Shown here: positions 1 to 6,502 of the stretch, one piece after another
How the letters are laid out: the number at the start of each line of letters is the position of its first letter
How positions within the stretch are numbered: position 1 is the first letter of the stretch
IMG/VR virus record: IMGVR_UViG_3300036885_000544
Coordinates: 1 to 36,836 of that record
Strand: one strand, 5' to 3'
Source: a virus
Length of the DNA stretch: 36,836 bases
Translations under genes and position numbers: made by a program
The notes under the pieces: model-generated
What the model saw: only the letters and a program-made list of their open reading frames with translations
Told to the model about the DNA's origin: nothing
Database searches by the model: none

Positions 1-151
1 GACGAGCACCATTTCACCATCCTTTGGGCGATCAAGGTGTGGATAGCGCCAAGGAAGCTTATCAAGATTGATCTGGTACTCGTCTTCGTCTATTTCCATT
101 TGCTCATCCCGTGATTCATGAATGCCTATGCGAAAAATAGCAATGCCATAG
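1..151. repeat. Terminal overlap, left copy (circular join)
   Basis: Bases 1-151 are repeated at 36686-36836 with one mismatch (T at 127, A at 36812). This is what an assembler leaves when it closes a circular or circularly permuted genome, so the unique length would be about 36,685 bp. The left copy contains the first 99 coding bases (minus strand) of the gene at 36500-36784, so that gene is not truly truncated here. Confidence 0.9.
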
Positions 152-179
152 GATATTGCTCAATCTCAAAGTTTGCGCG

Positions 180-464
180 CTAGGAGAAGTCATCTTCTTC
201 ATCCTGGTCTGTGTATGAGCTTGTTTGCTTTTTCAGTTTCCTCACTTTTTCGATAGATTTCCGATGGGAGATCTTCAATTCCTGGAGTAATTCCTCGACA
301 AATGAAATTGTGTCTTTTTCCATATCAAGAGTGACGCCATTAAGATAAAATCTTTCTGCAATTATATTGACGAGGGCTACAATTGTATCGGCGTGAGACA
401 TAATGATGTTTTCGTTATAGATCGCATCCATGATGTGTACCTGCAAAATCGTCGACCGATTCAT
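180..464 (-). CDS. Small helical protein, first gene of the minus operon (paralogue family)
   Basis: This encodes 94 residues with no recognised domain. A hydrophobic helix (about residues 25-40) is followed by an acidic turn and a charged amphipathic helix, ending in a lysine-rich stretch and an acidic tail. The order matches the small proteins at 33874-36561, of which it seems a diverged member. The start has GGAG seven bases upstream. On the circular map it is the promoter-proximal gene of the minus operon that continues across the join into 36784 and downward. Function unknown. It could be cytoplasmic with a buried helix or weakly membrane associated. Confidence 0.65.
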   Translation of the reverse strand: MNRSTILQVHIMDAIYNENIIMSHADTIVALVNIIAERFYLNGVTLDMEKDTISFVEELLQELKISHRKSIEKVRKLKKQTSSYTDQDEEDDFS

Positions 465-531
465 TTTTATTCTCCATATGTTTTTGTTGTGAACACCCCC
501 ATGCTAAGGGCATTTGGTTACTTATGAACAC

Positions 532-592
532 TTCCACACTGCCTGAAGAAGAGGAGTATATATATACTTCTTCTTCCTCAGACACTGTGGAA
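532..592. repeat. 61-bp imperfect inverted repeat with TA-alternating centre
   Basis: The outer arms TTCCAC (532-537) and GTGGAA (587-592) match exactly. Most of the intervening 17-18 bases of each arm also pair, and the middle is the palindrome AGTATATATATACT (555-568). The position between divergent operons suggests an operator or DNA-bending site. No gene runs into it, so a terminator is unlikely. Confidence 0.7.
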
Positions 593-657
593 ACTGTCAG
601 CATTTCTCGTACCGTGCCCAAGCGATTGAATTTTTTCAACACAAAAATTCTCAATCT

Positions 658-687
658 TTGAAGAAAAATCCCCTAAGCTTGTATTGT
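658..687 (+). promoter_or_regulatory. Candidate promoter for portal operon
   Basis: TTGAAG (658-663), an 18-base spacer, then TATTGT (682-687) followed by AAAG. The same TATTGTAAAG block forms the -10 region of the fibre-operon promoter at 19693-19721, which suggests a shared late-promoter type. Confidence 0.5.
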
Positions 688-715
688 AAAGAAAATAATT
701 AAAATAGAAGGGATT

Positions 716-2797
716 ATGACTCTATTTCCTCAGCTCTCAGATACATATTATGTAGATAATGACCACAACATCCTCAAGATGATGGACAACACATATGCCA
801 AGTACATAACAATTAACCAGTCGTTTTGGTCAGAGGCAGATATTGACCATCGCTTCGCCGCTGGGGATCAGTCAATTTATAATGATATTTATGGGAACCT
901 CCCAGCATTTAGGCGGAGGCAATTCAGCTTCAACCGCATTCGTCGCGTCATCAACATGGTCTCTGGATATCAGCGGCAGCACAGGAAGTCGACAATGGTC
1001 ATTCCTGTTGAAACAGCCGCCCAGGAAACGAGCGATCAGTTCACAAAGCTACTCTACCACGTCAACACTCATGGAAATGTCCTGGAGACGATTTCTGAGG
1101 CTTTTGAAGGGGCTTTGATTGGAGGGATGAACCTCCTGTCGACGTACATTGACTACACCCGCGATTGTGTAAATGGGGACCTCAAGGTCGACAATGTAGG
1201 TTATAACTCTTATCTCATAGATCCTTACTTCAAGAAGAAAGACCTGAGTGACTGCAACTCTCTCTGGACAAGGAAATATCTTACGCGCAACCAGATTATG
1301 TCATTGCTTCCTGGCCGGGAAGATGAAATCAAAGGGCTGGCGGGCTGGGGAAATCGCGATGGAAAATTTCAATTCATGCCGGAGAGTTATGCTTATGGGC
1401 AGCAAGATTTAGTTTTATACGATGAATTTTGGTACATGTCCACGCGGTCGCAGAAGGTAATATGCGATACAGAGACAGGGGAGACAATTGAGTGGAAAGG
1501 GCAAGATGACGATCTTGGCGAGTTTCTCAAACAGTATCCTCAAACTGTTGTTTTGAATAACGAGATACCATCAGTCAAATTAGCTATTGTCGTTCAGGGC
1601 AAAGTCATGTATCACGGGCCAAATCCTATGGGCATTGATTGCTACCCCTTCGTTCCTGTCTGGGCCTACTACATGCCTGAAATCCCCTATTTCCCATGGC
1701 GAGTGCAAGGAGTAGTGAGAGGAATTAGAGACGCTCAATACCTTTACAATCGTCGTGTGATAACCGCTCTAGACATATTGGAGAGCCAGATCACGTCTGG
1801 TTGGAAATACAAAGAAAATGCCTTGGTCAATCCAAAAGATGTCTTTCTACAAGGACAGGGGAGAGGATTGGCATTGAAGGCTGAGGCTATGATGACAGAT
1901 GCTGAGCAAATTCAGCCTCCACAGATCCCTCCCAGCATGCTTCAGCTCTCAGAGATGCTTGGCAATGAAATAAATCAGATCTCTGGGGTATCAGAAGAGT
2001 TGCTTGGAAGCGCCACCGATGAGAAGGCTGGAATCTTGTCCATGTTGCGACAAGGGGCAGGACTAGTAACGCTTCAGGGATTGTTTGACAATCTAGATCA
2101 ATCGCAAAGGTTGCTTGGCAAGCTCCACCTTGAAATGATGCAGGCGAATTGGACGCCAGGGAAAGTATCTAGAATTTTAAATGAGGAGCCCACACAAGAG
2201 TTTTACAACCGAGCGTTCAGCAAATATGACGCGATCGTTGAAGAGGCTCCTTTGACATCAACTCAGAAGCAGTTGGCGCTGCAACAGGCCTTGTACCTCA
2301 AAGAAATGGGCCTTCCGATTCCGACACCGTACATCCTCGAGAACATGCAGCTTCCGAAGAAGAACGAGCTCATGCAGCAGATTCAAAAGGCTGAGGAGCA
2401 ACAGGCGCAGCAAGAGCAACAGATGGCTCAGATGCAGATGCAGAATATGCGGGTCGACAATGAAACCAAGTTGGGATTCGCTGATGCACAACACGCACAG
2501 GCGCAGGAGCGATTGAATAAGATCAGGTTGGATCAGGCCGCTACGATAGAGAAACTGGACAATGCTGATATAGCGAAGATTGATGGTGTACTAAAATTGA
2601 TTCTTGCTGCTAAAGAGATTCAGGGGATAGATATAGAACAGGTAGGAAAAGTGTTGTCGATGGTGCAGGTTCAGGATCAGATGCAGCAAGCTAAGATCTT
2701 AGCAAGTCAGCAAGTTCCTCAGGCAGGAAGTCAGATGCTACAACAGACACAACAGGGGCAGCAACCACAGCAGCCACAGGTGAACAATGCTATGTGA
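716..2797 (+). CDS. Portal protein (P22-like)
   Basis: The 693-residue product would form the ring at the capsid vertex through which DNA enters and leaves. P22 portal is 725 residues. The similarity lies in the overall plan: an N-terminal region rich in aromatic and basic residues, a central clip/stem part, and from about residue 550 a long helical tail very rich in glutamine and methionine, as in the P22 barrel. AAGGG lies just upstream of the ATG. It is the first gene of the + virion operon, where a portal is expected when terminase genes lie elsewhere. I judged this by sequence pattern, not by a profile search. Confidence 0.85.
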   Translation: MTLFPQLSDTYYVDNDHNILKMMDNTYAKYITINQSFWSEADIDHRFAAGDQSIYNDIYGNLPAFRRRQFSFNRIRRVINMVSGYQRQHRKSTMVIPVETAAQETSDQFTKLLYHVNTHGNVLETISEAFEGALIGGMNLLSTYIDYTRDCVNGDLKVDNVGYNSYLIDPYFKKKDLSDCNSLWTRKYLTRNQIMSLLPGREDEIKGLAGWGNRDGKFQFMPESYAYGQQDLVLYDEFWYMSTRSQKVICDTETGETIEWKGQDDDLGEFLKQYPQTVVLNNEIPSVKLAIVVQGKVMYHGPNPMGIDCYPFVPVWAYYMPEIPYFPWRVQGVVRGIRDAQYLYNRRVITALDILESQITSGWKYKENALVNPKDVFLQGQGRGLALKAEAMMTDAEQIQPPQIPPSMLQLSEMLGNEINQISGVSEELLGSATDEKAGILSMLRQGAGLVTLQGLFDNLDQSQRLLGKLHLEMMQANWTPGKVSRILNEEPTQEFYNRAFSKYDAIVEEAPLTSTQKQLALQQALYLKEMGLPIPTPYILENMQLPKKNELMQQIQKAEEQQAQQEQQMAQMQMQNMRVDNETKLGFADAQHAQAQERLNKIRLDQAATIEKLDNADIAKIDGVLKLILAAKEIQGIDIEQVGKVLSMVQVQDQMQQAKILASQQVPQAGSQMLQQTQQGQQPQQPQVNNAM

Positions 2798-2999
2798 TAT
2801 ATGCGTAGAAAAGATTATCAAGCAATTGCAGTTCGAGGCCGACTGTCCCACTGATATGATGTGGCGTGAATGTGAACGCAAAGGATGCAAGAGGGATTAC
2901 GAGCGGATGCTCTCCTTCATCCATAAATTTACTCTCCCTGACAAGACTGCCAAGAATGCCTACTCATGTCTCCAGGACATATCGGCGAAGAAGTTATAG
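2787..2999 (+). CDS. Small cysteine-rich protein
   Basis: This encodes 70 residues. The start lies inside the end of the portal gene (11-base overlap in another frame), indicating translational coupling. A CxxC pair at residues 3-6 and further cysteines near 20, 29 and 34 suggest a zinc-binding fold; the rest is charged and helical. Function unknown. It could be a head-assembly helper given its place after the portal. Confidence 0.6.
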   Translation: MLCDICVEKIIKQLQFEADCPTDMMWRECERKGCKRDYERMLSFIHKFTLPDKTAKNAYSCLQDISAKKL

Positions 3000-3068
3000 T
3001 GCTTTTGCATTATAACCCTTATAACTTCACTTTTGCCACTTGCCAATTTTAAATCATTCACTTAAATG

Positions 3069-3101
3069 AAAAAGGCCAAGAGCGAGGTAATTCTCTTGGC
3101 C
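3069..3101 (-). terminator. Intrinsic terminator facing the minus direction
   Basis: A 9-bp perfect stem, GGCCAAGAG (3074-3082) with CTCTTGGCC (3093-3101), and a 10-base loop. Five A's precede it on +, so on the minus strand the stem is followed by TTTTT. It would stop the transcript of the minus-strand HNH gene (3783-4376). Confidence 0.65.
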
Positions 3102-3208
3102 CAGTCTTATTCACAAGAATCAGGTATTGCGCCTGACATCCTCATTCTATCTCAAGAAAAGTTTGTGTCAACTCAAATGTGACAGTTTTTTTATGTTCAA
3201 AAAAATCT

Positions 3209-3217
3209 TGCTATAAT
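3209..3217 (+). promoter_or_regulatory. Extended -10 promoter
   Basis: TGCTATAAT is a perfect -10 hexamer with the TGn extension; no good -35 lies upstream. It would serve the small-protein genes starting at 3263. Confidence 0.6.
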
Positions 3218-3241
3218 AGACTGCGGATTGTAAATAAAAAT

Positions 3242-3259
3242 TATTCCTTAGGAGGAATA
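3242..3259 (+). promoter_or_regulatory. Hairpin enclosing a ribosome binding site
   Basis: TATTCCT (3242-3248) pairs with AGGAATA (3253-3259) around the loop TAGG, so the strong AGGAGG of the gene at 3263 lies within a 7-bp hairpin. This may limit translation initiation. Confidence 0.5.
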
Positions 3260-3262
3260 GCT

Positions 3263-3457
3263 ATGGCAAAGAAAACTATGAAAGATTTTGGACATGACAA
3301 GACGTCATTCGCAAATATGCCCCAAGAAGTACATATGAGCCAATATCCAAAACAAGCTAATTATGGCGAAGAGCTCGATGACACCATGACGGGGATTGAC
3401 GAAGTAGTCGATCACGGCAAAGGGAAAATCAAGAAACATCTTTCAAACCAAAAGTAG
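3263..3457 (+). CDS. Conserved-type small phage protein
   Basis: This encodes 64 residues. The start is set by AGGAGG at the right distance; an upstream in-frame extension has no such site. The sequence is polar with charged ends and resembles, as I remember it, small proteins found between portal and capsid genes in related podoviruses. No domain, signal or membrane segment is visible. It opens a run of short, lysine-rich proteins (3263-4582) interrupted by an HNH gene. Role unknown; a minor virion or assembly protein is plausible. Confidence 0.7.
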   Translation: MAKKTMKDFGHDKTSFANMPQEVHMSQYPKQANYGEELDDTMTGIDEVVDHGKGKIKKHLSNQK

Positions 3458-3460
3458 AAC

Positions 3461-3592
3461 ATGGTCATGATTCGGCCGGGTGGAAAGCCCCAAAAGATTG
3501 CTGAGAAGATCATGAAAAGTAAGGGCGTGAAGATTCCAAAGAAAAAGAAAATGGAAAAGACCGCCCTTACAGGCCCCTATTTACAACATTGA
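3461..3592 (+). CDS. Very short lysine-rich protein
   Basis: This encodes 43 residues and starts 3 bases after the preceding stop. It has a basic middle (KIPKKKK) and no cysteines. The ribosome binding site is weak; an in-frame second ATG at 3467 is an alternative start. It is placed here because it fills the space between two better supported genes on the same strand. Function unknown. Confidence 0.45.
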   Translation: MVMIRPGGKPQKIAEKIMKSKGVKIPKKKKMEKTALTGPYLQH

Positions 3593-3599
3593 GGCAAAT

Positions 3600-3779
3600 A
3601 TGCGCGGACATTCTGATGAAGCTGCTGACAAGAAGCTTTTTAGCAAGATGCTGAAGAAGGCGATGCCAGTCAAGAAAGTAGCAACTCATCTCAAACATGA
3701 CATCGGCGAACAGAAGAAGGGCATCGCTTCTGATAAAAAGTTGATGAAGACGATGAAGAAGGGCAAGAGAGGCTATTAA
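3600..3779 (+). CDS. Small basic protein
   Basis: This encodes 59 residues, about a third lysine, with GAGG upstream of the ATG. The segment HLKHDIGEQKKGIASDKKLM has the pattern of a short basic helix seen in small phage proteins of this position. It may bind nucleic acid or capsid, but nothing proves this. Its stop lies only 3 bases from the end of the convergent HNH gene. Confidence 0.6.
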   Translation: MRGHSDEAADKKLFSKMLKKAMPVKKVATHLKHDIGEQKKGIASDKKLMKTMKKGKRGY

Positions 3780-3782
3780 TGG

Positions 3783-4376
3783 CTAAGCGTTTCTTTTCAC
3801 AGAAGAAATCTTTTTATTGTCGATAAGGTTAAGATGTCGAATGGCATGGCAGTTATGACAAATAGGAATGAGATTTTCTATGAGACCGTTTTTCCTGTTT
3901 CCATCAATATGGTGGATCAAAAGAACTCTCTCATCTTTAATTCCGCAATCATAACAACGCTTTTCAAAAATCTTCCAAGCATTTTGTCTATAACTTCCCG
4001 GGCATTGTGCATTTATGGAATTTCTATTCCATTTTTCCAGAAGACATTTTCTCGAACAAAAAGTGCCTCTACCGGATCCTTCAGCAAGTCTAAATGGTGT
4101 TATGTAAAAGATTTTTTTACATTCATGGCAAGTTCTTTCAATAGTTTTTTTCTTTACTTCAGCACAACATTGTCGCGAACAGAATTTTTGTGGACTAGTT
4201 GGACTTTTTTTAGAGATAAATTCTTTTTTGCAAGAAAAACATATATTTTTTATGGTTGGTTTTCGTCTCAATTTTCCTGCGCATACATATCCACATGTAA
4301 TATGTCTGTTGCTATGACAAAATGGTACAGAAAATTCTTTAGAACAGATCGGACATGTCTTAGATATTTTTTTCAT
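3783..4376 (-). CDS. HNH endonuclease with repeated zinc fingers (free-standing homing type)
   Basis: This encodes 197 residues from the ATG at 4376; a longer frame would run through the start of the next gene. At least four CxxC modules (CPIC, CFSC, CHEC, CYDC) lead into an HNH core with HHIDGNRKNG, a following N and CHNC. Such proteins make site-specific DNA cuts and spread as selfish genes. It sits alone on the minus strand in a tight + gene run, 3 bases from one neighbour's stop and 14 from the next start, and it is richer in A/T than its neighbours, all signs of insertion. It may also act on the introns in the nearby capsid gene (inference). Confidence 0.85.
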   Translation of the reverse strand: MKKISKTCPICSKEFSVPFCHSNRHITCGYVCAGKLRRKPTIKNICFSCKKEFISKKSPTSPQKFCSRQCCAEVKKKTIERTCHECKKIFYITPFRLAEGSGRGTFCSRKCLLEKWNRNSINAQCPGSYRQNAWKIFEKRCYDCGIKDERVLLIHHIDGNRKNGLIENLIPICHNCHAIRHLNLIDNKKISSVKRNA

Positions 4377-4390
4377 AAGGACATCATAAC

Positions 4391-4582
4391 ATGACACAGA
4401 ATAAATGGATACAAAAAGCTCTTTCGAAACCAAAAAGTACCGGGGCATTACATAAAGAGCTCGGGGTAAAAATGGGAAAGAAGATCCCAGCAAAGAAACT
4501 TGCCACCGCCGCTAAGAAGAGTGGGACATTGGGCAAGCGTGCTCGTTTAGCTGAAACTTTGAAAGGTTTTCATCACAAATAA
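4391..4582 (+). CDS. Small basic protein
   Basis: This encodes 63 residues and is highly basic, with repeated KK motifs and a C-terminal RLAETLKGFHHK. The layout (an aromatic N terminus, GALHKELGV, basic middle, RLAxTLxGFH end) is one I associate with small conserved phage proteins near the capsid genes. AAGGA upstream lies within the start region of the divergent HNH gene, so the two compete for the same few bases. Function unknown. Confidence 0.65.
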   Translation: MTQNKWIQKALSKPKSTGALHKELGVKMGKKIPAKKLATAAKKSGTLGKRARLAETLKGFHHK

Positions 4583-4593
4583 GGTTTGGGCGC

Positions 4594-5100
4594 ATGTCTA
4601 AGGCCGATTCTAAGAAATACGAGTACAATCGCTTTGGCTCAAAAGGACAGAGGGTCGGTCAGGCTGTCTATGACATCCTTTCTGTTCCACAAGCAGTCCA
4701 AACTGTCGGGGATACATTAGACGCCTTCGGGCCTGATTTTGCAAAGCAGATAGAGAATTGCATCAATGAGAATCAGGCAAAGTATAAAAATCCATTTTAC
4801 ATCTTTGTTCTCACGAAGAAAGAATTCTGGGCCGCCAATGTGGTCAGGAATTGGTTTGTCGCGCGTCAGACACCACCTCACGCCTTTGATATGATGGAGC
4901 AATATTCCAATTATACCAAAACTTTATATTTAGTTGACAGCAATAAAGGGAATATCAAGCCGTTGTGGTCATTGCCTTCTTGGGATGATTGCATTTCTAT
5001 CGCCCGCACTCCATTAACATATGATCCTGAACTTGTAAAATGGGTCGAGCAATGCTTTACAAGGCAGTTAGATAAAGATTCTTATACATTTGACTCATGA
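4594..5100 (+). CDS. Conserved-type phage protein, unknown function
   Basis: This encodes 168 residues with no signal peptide or membrane segment. It is rich in tryptophan, tyrosine and phenylalanine (FWAANVVRNWFVARQTPPH; LWSLPSWDD), giving the look of a compact globular protein. It ends with a short helix and an acidic tail. It starts 11 bases after the preceding basic protein and is the last gene before a terminator-bearing gap. I do not recognise a catalytic motif. Confidence 0.65.
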   Translation: MSKADSKKYEYNRFGSKGQRVGQAVYDILSVPQAVQTVGDTLDAFGPDFAKQIENCINENQAKYKNPFYIFVLTKKEFWAANVVRNWFVARQTPPHAFDMMEQYSNYTKTLYLVDSNKGNIKPLWSLPSWDDCISIARTPLTYDPELVKWVEQCFTRQLDKDSYTFDS

Positions 5101-5278
5101 GAGAGAAGCCAAAGAGTTGGAGGCAGGCAAAAAACGCCAGGTCTGAGGAATAGTATAAAGAATACTCAGCAAAAGAAGGTGTGACTCCTTCCTCTCTCCG
5201 TTCTAGTTATCTTTTCAACTCTTCTCCTACACACGAAAACCAGATTTCTTGTGTACGTTGTCATCTCGTAAACAATAT

Positions 5279-5307
5279 TTGACAAAATTCTCCTCTTCGT
5301 CTATCAA
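5279..5307 (+). promoter_or_regulatory. Candidate promoter ahead of the scaffold gene
   Basis: A perfect TTGACA (5279-5284), a 17-base spacer, then TATCAA (5302-5307). The start point, about 5314, falls only a few bases before a terminator-like hairpin, so its product may be a very short RNA unless read-through occurs. Confidence 0.5.
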
Positions 5308-5316
5308 CAAAATTGT

Positions 5317-5366
5317 TGAGTCATAAACATGTCGCTGACCACGTAATGGTCTGACTCAGCTTTTTT
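5317..5366 (+). terminator. Terminator-like hairpin upstream of scaffold
   Basis: The outer arms TGAGTC (5317-5322) and GACTCA (5353-5358) enclose GACCA (5337-5341) and TGGTC (5347-5351). Six T's follow at 5361-5366. GCTGA/TCAGC is an alternative outer pairing. It would end the 716-5100 transcript, or attenuate the one from 5279. The rest of the 5101-5407 gap shows no convincing gene. Confidence 0.6.
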
Positions 5367-5407
5367 AAATAGGCGTAACGGGGCAATCGCAAGCCCAAGG
5401 AATGTTG

Positions 5408-6127
5408 ATGGCTGATGAAGTAGAACAGAGCGTGAATCAAGCGGAAGTCGCTCCCCCCACGAATTCAGAAGAACAGCAGGACTCCCCGCAGGAGACGGCT
5501 CAGGAAGTTCAGGATCCTCCGATCAAGGATCAGGAATATAACTGGCGTGAAGCCCGCAGGAAGATTGATGAGTTAGAATATCGTGCAAGAGAACAGCAAG
5601 AAGTAATTTCAAGGCTCCAGAATCAAAAATCTGTCGCTCCTCAAGAGGATGACCTAGCAAAACTGGCAGAAGATGACATTATTACTGTCAAACAGGCCAA
5701 GAATATAGGCCAAAAAATGGCCAGAGAAGTTGCTGAACAGGTCATGCGAGAAAGAGAGGCGGCGACCGTTGACGAACGAGTCAAGAACCGATTCCCTGAT
5801 TTCTACGATGTTGTAACAAAAGATAATTTTGATGTTTTACAACAACAAGACCCTGAACTTGCGCAGTCCATCTTAGTCATGGCGCATGATCCATATGCCC
5901 AAGCAGTTGCAGCCTATAAATTGCTCAAAAAACAAGGTTTAGGAGACATGGCGAAAAATCAGCCTCAGAAAGCAAAAGCAATCGAAAACTCCAAAAAGCC
6001 TGTTTCAGTCCAGTCGGTGACGAAAAGCTCAGCAATCGGCGATGTGCACAAATTTGACAATGGATTAACTCCAGAATTGAAAAAACAACTTTGGAGTGAA
6101 ATGCAACAGGCGATGAAAGGCGCATAA
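5408..6127 (+). CDS. Scaffolding protein
   Basis: This encodes 239 residues from the second ATG, which has AAGGA six bases upstream; the ATG at 5402 is too close. An acidic, proline- and glutamine-rich N terminus leads into predicted coiled coil (about residues 40-75) and long amphipathic helices (85-180), ending in a short basic helix. This is the composition of internal scaffolds that guide capsid assembly. The position directly before the capsid gene supports it. Scaffolds diverge quickly, so the call rests on composition and place. Confidence 0.8.
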   Translation: MADEVEQSVNQAEVAPPTNSEEQQDSPQETAQEVQDPPIKDQEYNWREARRKIDELEYRAREQQEVISRLQNQKSVAPQEDDLAKLAEDDIITVKQAKNIGQKMAREVAEQVMREREAATVDERVKNRFPDFYDVVTKDNFDVLQQQDPELAQSILVMAHDPYAQAVAAYKLLKKQGLGDMAKNQPQKAKAIENSKKPVSVQSVTKSSAIGDVHKFDNGLTPELKKQLWSEMQQAMKGA

Positions 6128-6160
6128 GCAGGGCCTTTTTTTAAAGGCTTAATTAAAAAA

Positions 6161-6502
6161 ATGAGTATAACAACTACTGCAACGCTCCCCGCTCCCATCC
6201 AGCAGAGCTTCAGTTTTAAGTTACTTTCAGTTCCTGTGCCGTACATGATCCACAAGATCCCGGCAGATCTGAAAGCAATGCCACGTAATGGTGGTACGAC
6301 CCTTAGAATGCGACGGTATAATGCCCTCGCAACCGCGCCAGCGCCTCTTGGCAATACTGGTATAACGCCAGCGCCACAGAATCTCACAGCGTTGAATATC
6401 GACGCTCAGATGGATTTCTATGGAACGTATGTGCTTCTAAACGAGCAAGTTACGTTGCAAAACCAAGACCCTGTATTAAACGAAGCGGCCCAAAGGCTCG
6501 GT
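6161..6502 (+). CDS. Major capsid protein, exon 1
   Basis: This holds 114 codons, ending in arginine-leucine-glycine. The last six bases, CTCGGT, pair with the guide sequence GCCGAG at 6512-6517, with the final U opposite G as in group I splice sites. Reading on into the intron gives 19 more codons and then TAA. Confidence 0.85.

Larger units (their letters stand above)
465..715. promoter_or_regulatory. Divergent control region between minus operon and portal operon
   Basis: This 251-bp gap lies between two genes that point away from each other, so it must carry promoters in both directions. It holds a long imperfect dyad (532-592), a candidate + promoter (658-687) and a small TTGAA/TTCAA inverted repeat near 626-639. 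A minus-strand reading frame (415-654) runs through it but starts at TTG with no ribosome binding site and is judged non-coding. Confidence 0.65.

Noticed and set aside
415-654. Minus-strand 79-codon frame in the divergent control region
   Set aside because: It starts at TTG without a ribosome binding site, overlaps the next start by 50 bases and its low-complexity middle is simply the dyad translated. Low probability of being a gene.
2258-2494. Minus-strand leucine-rich frame opposite the portal tail
   Set aside because: It is the reverse of the glutamine-rich portal codons; composition artefact.
3834-4394. Plus-strand 186-codon frame opposite the HNH gene
   Set aside because: It is antisense to a clear HNH endonuclease and rich in phenylalanine and serine, typical of a shadow frame.
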